Assembly: GCF_009687845.1 (NCBI RefSeq)
Contig: NZ_BLAD01000047.1
Coordinates: 62,001 to 126,000 of the forward strand
DNA from: Acrocarpospora corrugata
GTDB lineage: Bacteria > Actinomycetota > Actinomycetes > Streptosporangiales > Streptosporangiaceae
Direction: 5' to 3'
DNA: 64,000 bases
Shown here: in pieces, positions 50,953 to 59,053 of the stretch
Layout: each line of letters starts with the position of its first letter
How positions within the stretch are numbered: the stretch's first letter is position 1
Translations under genes and position numbers: made by a program
Notes under the pieces: generated by a model
The model's database searches: none
What the model was told of the DNA's origin: nothing
What the model saw: the letters and a program-made list of their open reading frames with translations, nothing else

Positions 50953-51160
50953 GTGTTCGAGCCAGCCGGTGAGACGTCGCTCCGCCGGGCGGACATTGAG
51001 GTGAGCGCGTGGTGCGGTGATGCTTTACCGTGCGGACACGTGGCATCAGCGGGTGCTGAGGTGGTGCTCTACCGTGCGGACACGTGCGTCGTGCCGGACG
51101 GGGTAGTGCGAGTTGTGTTCGGGCCGACGTGTGAGGCGTCGCTCTACCGGGAGAGCGCGT
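50953..51160. repeat. Degenerate repeat region downstream of the locus
   Basis: About 310 gene-free bases follow the last dehydrogenase. A 26-bp segment (gtgRtgctYtaccgtgcggacacgtg) occurs at 51017-51042 and 51061-51086 with two differences. A longer, less exact copy pair starting gtgttcg lies at 50953 and 51115, about 160 bases apart. The repeats may mark past duplication or recombination at the locus edge; no gene or RNA was recognised. Confidence 0.75.
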
Positions 51161-51164
51161 GAGG

Positions 51165-51635
51165 TCAGCGGGTGGCGAGTACTTCGGCGAGTCGGTCCAT
51201 GGACTCGCGGCCGCCCCTTGCGCCGTCCGCGCGCACGATCGCGTCGCGGGCCTCCACCGACTGGTGCACGGACTGGGCGATGTACGTCGTTCTGCCCTCG
51301 GTTTCGACGAGGGTGACGGTCTCCAGTGCCACGTCGGCCGGTGCGCCCTCGAACGCCCAGGTGCGGACGAAGCGCTCCGGGGCGACGATGTCGTGGTAGA
51401 CGCCGCCGAAGGCGTACTCGATGCCGTCGGTGTCGATGTTGAGGCAGCGCCAGTGGCCGCCGGGTCGGACCTCCATGCGGTCGACGCGGGTGGTGAGGGA
51501 ACGTGGCCCCCACCAGCGCGGCAGCAGTTCCGGGTCGGTGATGACCCGGAACACCAGCTCGCGGGGTGCGTCGAAGACGCGGGTCATGACGATGTCCTGG
51601 CGGCCGGGTTCGATGACGAACGCGGTGTCACTCAT
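51165..51635 (-). CDS. SRPBCC/AHSA1-type protein
   Basis: A 156-residue START-like protein: TRVFDAPRELVFRVITDPELLPRWWGP near the start, VDRMEVRPGGHWRCLN and the VTLVETEGRTTYIAQS strand. These fit the AHSA1/aha1 family, hydrophobic-ligand binding. The start overlaps the stop of an ArsR gene (ATGA), a frequent pair in actinobacteria in which the ArsR-type protein regulates its neighbour. Confidence 0.88.
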   Translation of the reverse strand: MSDTAFVIEPGRQDIVMTRVFDAPRELVFRVITDPELLPRWWGPRSLTTRVDRMEVRPGGHWRCLNIDTDGIEYAFGGVYHDIVAPERFVRTWAFEGAPADVALETVTLVETEGRTTYIAQSVHQSVEARDAIVRADGARGGRESMDRLAEVLATR

Positions 51636-51967
51636 GGTCGTCCTTCCTGCTGGATCTGCTTGATCTCCCGGTCGAGGCGGTCGAACCTGTCGGTCCAGTT
51701 GCCCCGGTAGCGGGCGATCCATTCCGAGGCGCCGTCCAGCGGGGCCGTCTCCAGGCGGCAGGGCCGCCACTGGGCGTCGCGCCCCCTGCTGATGAGCCCG
51801 GCCCGCTCCAGCACCTTGAGGTGTTTGGAGACCGCCTGAAGGCTCATGTCGAACGGCTCGGCCAGTTCGTTGACCGTCGCCTCGCCGTCGGCCAGCCGGG
51901 CCAGGATCGCACGCCTGGTCGGGTCGGCCAGGGCGGCGAAGGTGAGGCTGAGCTGGTCGTCCGGCAT
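51632..51967 (-). CDS. ArsR-type regulator paired with SRPBCC
   Basis: A 111-residue winged-helix protein with the LADPTRRAILARLADGEATVNELAEPFDMSLQAVSKHLKVLERAGLI pattern. It lacks metal-ligand Cys residues, so the signal is probably not a metal. The C-terminal tail is rich in W and R. It overlaps the SRPBCC gene. Probably auto-regulatory. Confidence 0.9.
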   Translation of the reverse strand: MPDDQLSLTFAALADPTRRAILARLADGEATVNELAEPFDMSLQAVSKHLKVLERAGLISRGRDAQWRPCRLETAPLDGASEWIARYRGNWTDRFDRLDREIKQIQQEGRP

Positions 51968-51998
51968 CCGGGGTCCTTCGGGGTCCTTCGAAAAGGGG

Positions 51999-52751
51999 TC
52001 AGTAGTCGACGATCGCGCCGCAGGAGAGGTTGACGGTCGCCGAGGTCATGGTCCTGGCCCGGTCGGAGGCCACGAACGCGGCCACGTTCCCCACGTCGGC
52101 CAGGGTAGCGGTCCGCCTCAGCAGGGTCGATTCGGTCAGGCTCGCGGCCAGTTCGTCCCTGTCGGCGAAGTCGGCGGGCAGGCTTTCCGGCACGCCGCCG
52201 GTGACCATGGTGACGACGCGGATGCCGTACCGGCCGGCCTCGCAGGCCCACTGCCGCCGCATGCCCTCCATGGCGTCGAGCGCCACCTTGAAGCCGCCCA
52301 GGCCGGGAATCGTCTGGGGGCCGCTGCCGCCGAACATCAGGATCACCCCGGACCCGCGCGGGATCATGTGCCGGACGGCGGCCCTGGTGGTCAGGAACTG
52401 AGTTCTCGCGGCGTTCGCGATCGGCCGCGCGAACTCCTCGGCGGTGATCTCCATCAGCGGCCGCTGCACGTCCTGGATGTCGATGGCGTTGAAGGATACG
52501 TCGATGCCGCCGGCCCGCTCGGCGACCGTGCCGGCGAAGGCGTCGACGGCCTCTTCGTCCAGCGCGTCGACCAGCGCCGCCTCGGCCGCGCCGCCGGCCG
52601 AGCGGATGTCGGCGGCGACCTTGTCGAGCGTGGCGGAGGTGCGACCGGCCAGGAAGACGCGGGCCCCCTCGCGGGCGAAGCCCCTGGCCGCCGCACCACC
52701 GATCGAGCCCCCGGCACCGTACACCACAGCGATCTTGTTCTCGAGGATCAT
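51999..52751 (-). CDS. SDR family protein with non-canonical active site
   Basis: A 250-residue SDR: GAGGSIGGAAARGF at residue 12, then an AGRTSATL cofactor loop, and IRVVTMVTGGVPES. The catalytic Tyr-x-x-x-Lys is changed: the Lys sits in GLGGFKVALDAME and the position four before is Leu, with no Tyr there. Many such SDRs bind NADPH with a changed reaction or none. ATG at 52751 with GGGAGG ribosome site, preferred over a TTG nine bases upstream. The start lies just before a nested dyad. Confidence 0.85.
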   Translation of the reverse strand: MILENKIAVVYGAGGSIGGAAARGFAREGARVFLAGRTSATLDKVAADIRSAGGAAEAALVDALDEEAVDAFAGTVAERAGGIDVSFNAIDIQDVQRPLMEITAEEFARPIANAARTQFLTTRAAVRHMIPRGSGVILMFGGSGPQTIPGLGGFKVALDAMEGMRRQWACEAGRYGIRVVTMVTGGVPESLPADFADRDELAASLTESTLLRRTATLADVGNVAAFVASDRARTMTSATVNLSCGAIVDY

Positions 52752-52753
52752 GC

Positions 52754-52791
52754 TATTCAACCTCCCGGTTAATTAACTTGTGGGTTGAATA
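52754..52791. promoter_or_regulatory. Nested 38-bp dyad operator-like site
   Basis: Outer arms tattcaacc (52754-52762) and ggttgaata (52783-52791) are perfect complements, and in the exact centre is a second perfect palindrome, gttaattaac (52768-52777). Both share one centre. It covers the ribosome site of the SDR gene at 51999-52751. Such nested symmetry suits a TetR-type repressor binding as two dimers. Confidence 0.75.
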
Positions 52792-52838
52792 TAGAGCCCT
52801 CAGCCAGTCACGTCAAAATCGCCCACCGGGCTGCCCGG

Positions 52839-53690
52839 TCAGGTTGTCGCGCGGACCAGGCGGCAGACGTCGGCCGGCACGAGCGGGTCGTGCCGCCGCC
52901 AGAGCCCGGCGGTCACGGCCTGCTCCTGGCGGACGTGCTCGGCCACCTTCAGGCCGTGTACGGCCAGCGTCGCCGACAGTTCTTCCGGAGTGAAGAAGCT
53001 CAGCCACGGCTCCCCTCGCTCAGCGGAGGCCGCCATGGCGATTCCGGCGTAGGAGGCGCCCCGGTCGTCGCGCAGGGCGGGCGGCAGGGCATACTCCATG
53101 ATCAGTTCGCTGCCCGGGGAGAGGCGGCCGATCTCGGCGAGCGTGGCGGCGATCGCCTCGCCGGTCAGGTACATGCTGACGCCCAGCCAGCTCACCAAGG
53201 CGGGCCGGGCGGGATCGAAGCCGCCGGAAACCAGTCGCCGGCCGAGGGTGTCGCTTTCGAAGTCGGCCCCGACGAAGGCCAGGCCGCCCGGCGGGGTGAT
53301 CCCCGCGGCCGCCAGCAGGCCGCGCTTCCATCGCTGGGTGGCCGGATGGTCGACTTCGAAGACCGCGAGCTGCGCGGCCAGGGGCGAACGGTAGGCGAAA
53401 GTGTCCAGTCCCGCGCCGAGGATGACGTACTGGGTGAGGCCGCGGGACGCCAGTTCGGCCAGGCGGCGCTCGGTGTAATGGCTTCGGGTGGTGACCTGTG
53501 CGCGGACGCCCGACAGGATCAAGTGGTCGCCGTAGGTCCGGTGATAGCCGATCAGTTACTCGGCGGCGTCACCCAGTAGCGCGCAGGCGACGGTGTCCTC
53601 GAAGAGGAAAGGCTTCTGGTCCACCACCAGGTGGGCCGCGCGTCCCGCCGCCGCCAGGAGGGCGGTCTGGCTTGGTTCCTCGTTATTCAT
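52839..53690 (-). pseudogene. SAM-dependent methyltransferase (TIGR00027/LCMT type) with in-frame stop
   Basis: From the ATG at 53690 (ribosome site AAAGGGA) the frame runs 44 codons (AAHLVVDQKPFLFEDTVACALLG), then TAA at 53556-53558, and continues with no shift for about 238 codons: VTTRSHYTERRLAELASRG, YVILGAGLDTFAYR (SAM loop), FEVDHPATQRWKRGLL and VSWLGVSMYL. One base change from GAA/GAG to TAA explains it. The second part could start at a TTG (53522), but lacks the N-terminal part that closes the SAM pocket. Confidence 0.8.
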
Positions 53691-53899
53691 GTCGGCTCAT
53701 TCCCTTTCGAGCTGTGGGAATGACGATATTAATCGCGCCGCAGAATATTTTTTCTCAATATATCACTTGAAAATAAATGTGCGGTAACGCATGAATGGCA
53801 GTTGGAACTCATTGAATGCATGCCGGTCTCGGGCGATCCCCTGAGCCCGCGACCGGGGTCGCGTTCCGCACGACGATCGGGAAAGCCTAATGTCCTGAT

Positions 53900-55471
53900 A
53901 TGACTGACACCCGGTACGCCGTTAACGGCATGGTTTGCACAGTTGACCATCTCGCCTCCTCCGCGGGCGTCACCGCACTTGACCGAGGGGGCAGCGCCGC
54001 CGACGCCGCGGTGGCGGCCAACGCGGTTCTGGCGGTCACCGCCCCGCACCTGTGCGGGCTGGGCGGCGATCTGTTCGCGCTGGTGCACGACGGCACCGGG
54101 GTGAGCGCGCTGAACGCCTCCGGACGCGCCGGCAGCGGCGCCGACCCGGAGCGGCTGCGCGCCGAAGGTCACCACCGGATGCCCCACCTGTACGACATCC
54201 GGTCGGTGCCCGTGCCCGGCTGCGTGGACGGCTGGCTGACGCTGCACGAGCGTTACGGGCGGCTCCCCCTCGACGTGGTCCTCGCTCCCGCCATACGCCT
54301 GGCCGCCGACGGATTCCCGGCCTCACCGCTGCTCGTGCCCGGAGCGCCGTTCATCGGGTCGCTACCGGGAGCCGGCGACTACGCCGAAGTCCGCTCGGTC
54401 GGCGACCTCATCCGGCGGCCCGGCGCGGCACGGGCACTCGACGCGATCGCGACCAGCGGACGCGCGGGCTTCTACCAGGGCGAATTCGGCCGCGGCCTGC
54501 TCGCCCTCGGCGCCGGCGAATACACCGAAGCCGACCTGGCCAGAGTCAACGCCGACTGGGTGACCCCGCTGCAGGTCACCGCGTTCGGGCACGGCGTGTG
54601 GACGATCCCCCCGAACTCGCAGGGCTACCTGCTGCTGCTCGGGCTCGCCGTACTGGCGGGCTTCGAACTGCCCGCCGATCCGGCCGACCCGCGCTGGGCG
54701 CACCTGCTCATCGAAGCCGCCCGCGCCGCCGGGCACGACCGGCCCGACGTGCTGCACGAGGGCGGGCAGGCCCCGCTCGGCTCGGCCGCCGACCGCCGCG
54801 CCCTGATCGACCCCGATCGGCGCACGGCCGGGCTGGGCGGCGCGGCGGCCCGCGGCGACACCACCTACCTGTGCGCGGTGGACGGCGACGGCATGGGCGT
54901 CTCGCTGATCCAGTCGAACGCCGCCGGATTCGGCAGCCTGCTGTTCGAACCGAACACCGGCATCAACCTGCACAACCGCGGCATCGGCTTCTCACTCACC
55001 CCCGGCCACCCCACCGAGTACGGCCCCGGCCGCCGCCCCCCGCACACCCTCTCCCCCGCCCTGATCACCCGCCCCGACGGATCCCTGCGCACGGTACTCG
55101 GGACGATGGGCGGCGACGCGCAACCGCAGATCCTGCTCCAACTCGTCACCCGCCTCCTGGCCCACGGCCAGACCCCCGGCGAGGTGATCGACGCCCCCCG
55201 CTGGGCACTCGGCGTCGACCACAGCACCGGCTTCGACACCTGGCACGGCGCCGAGGTCGTCGTCGAAGTCGAGGACGGCGCCCCCTGGGCCCCCGGCCTG
55301 GCCGAGCGCGGTCACCCGATCCGCCCCGAACCGTACGGCGACGGCTTCGGGCACGCGCACCTCATCGACGTACTGCCCTCCGGCATGCTCGCGGGGGCCG
55401 CGGACCCGCGCGCCCGCATCGGCACCGCCCTCGGCGCAACCGGGACCCCAGCGGCCCGCGAGCGCGGCTGA
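53900..55471 (+). CDS. Gamma-glutamyltransferase family protein
   Basis: A 523-residue Ntn-hydrolase-like protein. The catalytic nucleophile is expected at the first Thr of GDTTYLCAVDGDG (near residue 320), where the chain self-cleaves. Also seen are VDHLASSAGVTALDRGGSAADAAVAANAVL at the start and GRRPPHTLSPALI (near 380). No signal peptide, so cytosolic, unlike classical GGT; similar proteins act on acylated or glutamylated small molecules. It is free-standing. Confidence 0.9.
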   Translation: MTDTRYAVNGMVCTVDHLASSAGVTALDRGGSAADAAVAANAVLAVTAPHLCGLGGDLFALVHDGTGVSALNASGRAGSGADPERLRAEGHHRMPHLYDIRSVPVPGCVDGWLTLHERYGRLPLDVVLAPAIRLAADGFPASPLLVPGAPFIGSLPGAGDYAEVRSVGDLIRRPGAARALDAIATSGRAGFYQGEFGRGLLALGAGEYTEADLARVNADWVTPLQVTAFGHGVWTIPPNSQGYLLLLGLAVLAGFELPADPADPRWAHLLIEAARAAGHDRPDVLHEGGQAPLGSAADRRALIDPDRRTAGLGGAAARGDTTYLCAVDGDGMGVSLIQSNAAGFGSLLFEPNTGINLHNRGIGFSLTPGHPTEYGPGRRPPHTLSPALITRPDGSLRTVLGTMGGDAQPQILLQLVTRLLAHGQTPGEVIDAPRWALGVDHSTGFDTWHGAEVVVEVEDGAPWAPGLAERGHPIRPEPYGDGFGHAHLIDVLPSGMLAGAADPRARIGTALGATGTPAARERG

Positions 55472-55620
55472 TCGCCGCCCGGAAGCACTTCGGGTGGACA
55501 GCCACGGGAAGGGCAGGACGACGGACCAGACGGCCGCCTCGCCATACCCATTTGTCCTGCGGGAGCCGTCCAGCCGGAGCAGCCGTGGGCGAGTGGTTTC
55601 GGGAAGGTTCGCACCCCTCG

Positions 55621-56508
55621 TCAGTCGTCAAGGACGGCCAGGTCGAGTCGGCGGAGGCGGTCGGGGTCGGCGATCGCGTCGATTTCCACGATCTTGCCGT
55701 GGGCGACGGTGAAGCCGATGACCGCGATCGGCTGACCGGCCATGGTGATGACGACGCCCGCGGCTCCGTTCACCAGGGCGGGCCGGACCAGTGCGGAGGG
55801 CTGGTGGAATTTGAGCGCCTGATCGGCGACTGCCGCCGCGCCGTGGACCACCACGGAAGCGTCCGGACGCGCTGTGCCCCCGTCGGATCGCAGCACGGCG
55901 TCGGGCGCCAGGACGGCGATGAGTGCGTCGAGGTCGCCGCGGCGCGCTGCGGCGTAGAAGGCGTCCGCGGCTTCCCACTGGCGGCCGATATCGGGGTCGG
56001 CGGCCGCGATCTCGGCCCCGCGCACCCGGCGCCGGGCCCGGCTGGCGAGTTGCCTCGCCGTGGCCGGGGAACGCCCCACCATGCGGGCGATCTCGTCGAA
56101 GGGCAGGTCGAACATGTCGTGCAGGACGAACGCCAGCCGCTCGGCGGGGGTCAGTGTTTCGAGCACCACGAGCAACGCGAGCCCGACCGAGTCGGCCAGC
56201 AGCACCTCATCCTCAGGGTTCATCCCGTCCGTACGGCTGATGACCGGGTCGGGGACGTGCACGCCCACGGGCTCCTCACGCCGTGTCGTACGCGCGCGCA
56301 GCACGTTCAGGCACACCCGGGCGACGATGGTGGTCAGCCAGGCGCCGAGGCTGTCGACACCTTCGGCGTCCGACCGGCTGGCGCGCAGCCAGGCTTCCTG
56401 GACGGCGTCGTCGGCCTCGGCGAGCGAGCCGAGCATCCGGTAGGCCACCGCCCTCAGACGGATCCGGTTCTTCTCGAAGCCCTCCGCCAGCCAGTCGGAC
56501 TCGCTCAT
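55621..56508 (-). CDS. ECF sigma factor with SnoaL-like C-terminal domain (SigJ type)
   Basis: A 295-residue sigma factor. Region 2 (about 10-80: LRAVAYRMLGSLAEADDAVQEAWLR) and region 4 (about 125-175, LPFDEIARMVGRSPATARQLASRAR) are followed by a linker and an NTF2-like domain (about 185-295) with VLRSDGG and ADPDRLRRL, the counterparts of the ECF41 marks. Strong ribosome site GGAGGA. Upstream lies TGTCACA, 16 bases, GGTC. It is divergent from YceI. Confidence 0.88.
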   Translation of the reverse strand: MSESDWLAEGFEKNRIRLRAVAYRMLGSLAEADDAVQEAWLRASRSDAEGVDSLGAWLTTIVARVCLNVLRARTTRREEPVGVHVPDPVISRTDGMNPEDEVLLADSVGLALLVVLETLTPAERLAFVLHDMFDLPFDEIARMVGRSPATARQLASRARRRVRGAEIAAADPDIGRQWEAADAFYAAARRGDLDALIAVLAPDAVLRSDGGTARPDASVVVHGAAAVADQALKFHQPSALVRPALVNGAAGVVITMAGQPIAVIGFTVAHGKIVEIDAIADPDRLRRLDLAVLDD

Positions 56509-56532
56509 CAGTCACGTTCCTCCGCCGCTGGG

Positions 56533-56571
56533 TGTCATATAGGTGACCCCCCAAATCCGTCGGATGTGACA
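56533..56571. promoter_or_regulatory. Divergent ECF-type promoter elements
   Basis: Minus strand: TGTCACA (56571-56565), 16 bases, GGTC (56548-56545), placed 37 bases before the sigma factor ATG. Plus strand: TGTCATA (56533-56539), 18 bases, CGTC (56558-56561), toward YceI. The first fits the ECF41-type consensus except for one base; the second has a longer spacer. This suggests auto-control of the sigma factor, and possibly of YceI. Confidence 0.5.
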
Positions 56572-56599
56572 CATGAGCGACTCCAGGAGCAGCCAAAGT

Positions 56600-57133
56600 A
56601 TGACAACCTCCAAACTCAGCGAGCTGACCGGCGACTACGTCCTCGACACCGCCCGCACGCGGATCGGCTTCGTCGGCCGGCACGCGATGGCCACCAGGGT
56701 GCGCGGGCGGTTCGACGAGTTCGAAGGCGGCGCGCACCTGGACGGCGACAACCCGTCGAAGTCGAGCGCCGAGCTCACGATCCAGGCGAAGAGCATCCAG
56801 ACCCGCCACCTGTGGCGCGACGAACACCTGCGCGGCAAGTTCCTGGACGTGGACAGCCACCCGACCATCACCTTCGCCTCCACCTCGGTGGAACAGGTCG
56901 GCGAGACCAGCTTCAAGGTCACCGGTGACCTGACCATCCGCGGCGTGACCAAGCCGGTCACCGTGGACTTCGCGCTGACCGGCGACCAGAACGACCCCTC
57001 CCGGGTCGGCTTGAAGGGCAGCGTCACGATCAACCGCATGGACTGGGCAGTGAACTGGAACGCCGCGACCGGCATCCTGCTCAGCGAGAAGGTGACGCTG
57101 GAGTTCGACGCCACCGCCCTCCGGCAGTCCTGA
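56600..57133 (+). CDS. YceI family lipid/isoprenoid-binding protein
   Basis: A 177-residue lipocalin-like protein with GDYVLDTARTRIGFVGRHAMATRVRGRF near the start, an IQTRHLWRDEHLRGKFLDVDSHPTITF centre (near 62), VTGDLTIRGVTKPVTVDF and the GSVTINRMDWAVNW end. It has no signal peptide, so it is cytoplasmic. It probably binds a polyisoprenoid or fatty amide. The ATG at 56600 has GGAGC upstream; the ATG at 56573 has none. Divergent from the ECF sigma factor. Confidence 0.88.
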   Translation: MTTSKLSELTGDYVLDTARTRIGFVGRHAMATRVRGRFDEFEGGAHLDGDNPSKSSAELTIQAKSIQTRHLWRDEHLRGKFLDVDSHPTITFASTSVEQVGETSFKVTGDLTIRGVTKPVTVDFALTGDQNDPSRVGLKGSVTINRMDWAVNWNAATGILLSEKVTLEFDATALRQS

Positions 57134-57207
57134 CCCGATGGCCCGGCGTGGGGTAGAAGGTGGCGCTTGTGTTCGAAGTCACCGCCATCCTGATCAACGG
57201 GCTGCCG

Positions 57208-58089
57208 TCATCCTGGATGAAGGGCCAGTCGGTGGGCGCGCGCGTTGATCGCCGCCCGTAGCCGCCAGGGCAGCAGCCGGGTCACCAGCTCGTCGACGAG
57301 CCAGGCGTCGGGCGCCAGGTGGTACTTGAATCGTGGTTTCGGCCTGTCGACGATGCGGTGAAGCTTGCCGGCGATCCGCTCGGCGGTCGGCAGGAGCCGG
57401 GAGTCGCGTGAGCTTGCGCTCATCGTCGCGTAGTGATCCAGCATGTCGCGGTAGCGTTCGCGGCCGGCGGCGGGCATCTGGTTCAGGCTTTCGATCCCTC
57501 CGCTCGTCGTCTTCTCCAGCAGCGGGGTCCTGGTGATGCCGGGGACCGCGAGCACGGTGTGGACGCCCAGCAGGCCGAGGTCGTAGTGCATCGACTCTGA
57601 CAGCCCTACGAGGGCGAACTTGGACGCGTTGTAGAACGGGATGAACGGCGAGGACATCAGCCCGGCCCAGGAGGCCACGTTCACTACCCGGGAGCGAACC
57701 TCGTTCCGGCTGTTGTGGCGGATCAGCAGTGGCAGCAGCGCTTTGGTGATGCGGAAAGGCGCCATGAGGTTGACGTCCATCACTTCACGGGCGCGTTTCT
57801 CGTCGGCGAACTCGAACGGGGCGGCGTAGGTGATCCCGGCGTTGTTGACGATCGCGTACAGGCCGTCCTCGCCGACTTCCCGGGCGATCAGTTCAACGGC
57901 CGCCTCAAGCTGGGCCGCGTCGGTGACGTCCAGTTCCACGGGATGGATGTTCTCGCGCCCCTGCAGCGCCGGCAGGTCGGCGGGCTTGCGGTAGGTGGCG
58001 AAGACCTGGTAGCCCTCGGCGGCGAAGCGGGCGGCGCTCGCCTGGCCGATGCCCGAGGTGGCGCCGGTGATGAGCACGGTCTTCCTCAT
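57208..58089 (-). CDS. SDR family oxidoreductase, TetR-linked
   Basis: A 293-residue SDR: TGATSGIGQASAARF (near 8), ATYRK after beta-2 (NADP type), NNAGITYAAP (near 88), VASWAGL (Ser) and YNASKFALVGLSE (near 153). The C-terminal extension (WLVDELVTRLLPWRLRAAI) may contact a membrane. The start overlaps the TetR gene stop by 4 bases, so it is co-transcribed and probably its target. The substrate is likely a steroid or fatty alcohol-like ketone. Confidence 0.9.
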   Translation of the reverse strand: MRKTVLITGATSGIGQASAARFAAEGYQVFATYRKPADLPALQGRENIHPVELDVTDAAQLEAAVELIAREVGEDGLYAIVNNAGITYAAPFEFADEKRAREVMDVNLMAPFRITKALLPLLIRHNSRNEVRSRVVNVASWAGLMSSPFIPFYNASKFALVGLSESMHYDLGLLGVHTVLAVPGITRTPLLEKTTSGGIESLNQMPAAGRERYRDMLDHYATMSASSRDSRLLPTAERIAGKLHRIVDRPKPRFKYHLAPDAWLVDELVTRLLPWRLRAAINARAHRLALHPG

Positions 58090-58652
58090 GGCCGGTCTCC
58101 CGCGGGTGTACGCCGATCGCTCATCAGGTGGACCGCGTGGCGCATGAGGTCGACGTACTCCTCGGGTGAGCTCGTCAGCCGCTTGAGCCCGTGGGATGTC
58201 GCGTAGAGGATCCGGGCCGAGCGGTCGGCCGCCGGGACGTCCTCCGGGAGCGATTCCGCCAGGGCCGTCGCGAACTCCGCGATGATGGACTGCTCAAGAG
58301 CCGGAGGGGCTCCCTCGCGACGCGCCGCCGCCACCTCCAGGAGTTCGTCGAGATGGTCGGTGTGAATGTCGGCGAGCGCGGCGAACGCGGCAGTCAATCG
58401 GTCCTCCAGAGCGTGGCCGTCTCGTCCGAGCTCACGGCGGACCGCCTCAGCGGCCTGGTCGATCAGATGGTCGATGGTCGCGTCGAAGAGGGCTTCCTTG
58501 GTCGGGAAGCGCAGGTAGAGGCCCTGACGTGAGAGCCCCGCGGCGCGAGCCACGTCATCCATCGAGGTCTTGCGGAATCCGAACCGGAGAAACCGGTCCG
58601 AGGACGCGCTGAGGATATCGAGATCCCGGCGCTGCGTTCCGTGTGCGGTCAT
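58086..58652 (-). CDS. TetR family transcriptional regulator
   Basis: A 188-residue repressor. The N-terminal HTH (about 10-60) contains FLRFGFRKTSMDDVARAAGLSRQGLYLRFPTKEALFDATIDHL, typical of TetR; the C-terminal ligand domain is all helical. Start ATG at 58652 with AAGGAGGAGCG. It leads a two-gene unit with the SDR gene. The promoter is visible upstream. Confidence 0.92.
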   Translation of the reverse strand: MTAHGTQRRDLDILSASSDRFLRFGFRKTSMDDVARAAGLSRQGLYLRFPTKEALFDATIDHLIDQAAEAVRRELGRDGHALEDRLTAAFAALADIHTDHLDELLEVAAARREGAPPALEQSIIAEFATALAESLPEDVPAADRSARILYATSHGLKRLTSSPEEYVDLMRHAVHLMSDRRTPAGDRP

Positions 58653-58673
58653 CGCTCCTCCTTGGCATGTCAA

Positions 58674-58701
58674 GATTTACAGAAGCGGCACATATTGTCA
58701 A
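58674..58701 (-). promoter_or_regulatory. Promoter of the TetR-SDR operon
   Basis: On the minus strand TTGACA (58701-58696), a 16-base spacer, then TAAATC (58679-58674). A second TTGACA copy starts 5 bases after the -10, giving a direct repeat. The initiation point would fall just before the ribosome site of the TetR gene. Confidence 0.6.
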
Positions 58702-58899
58702 CCACGCCCACTCGGTTGGAGAACCGGAAGCGTGGCGCGGCCGGGATGGCCACCGAAGCCCCGGCCGACGCGGGCGTCGCGGACGGGACGGCCTCGAAGC
58801 CACGGTCGATGGTGGGCTCGCGGACGGCCCCGAAGTCGGCGGGGGATGGTGTCGGGCGCAGAGGTTGAGCCCAGGAACCTGTCGGGCCGTTGGACCCTA

Positions 58900-58932
58900 A
58901 CCCCCTCGCCACCCCCTCGCCACCCCCTCGGC
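58900..58932. repeat. Three tandem copies of an 11-bp unit
   Basis: The unit accccctcgcc occurs three times in a row (58900-58910, 58911-58921, 58922-58932, with gg for gc in the last). It lies in the roughly 350-base gap between the TetR gene and the MgtC-like gene, where I see no gene. Confidence 0.85.
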
Positions 58933-59053
58933 ACTCCGGCCGAGGGCCGCGGCGAGGCGGCCGGGATCGATGACGGCGCGGGCGATCGTTCAGCACGCCG
59001 GGGTGGCGCGGCACCAAGTGCCGGGGGCGGCGCGGTAGAAGTGGGATGGGGGC

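Noticed and set aside
58670-59017. Minus-strand frame of 115 codons between TetR and MgtC genes
   Set aside because: Pro/Arg/Gly-rich, no ribosome site, and crosses the 11-bp tandem repeat.
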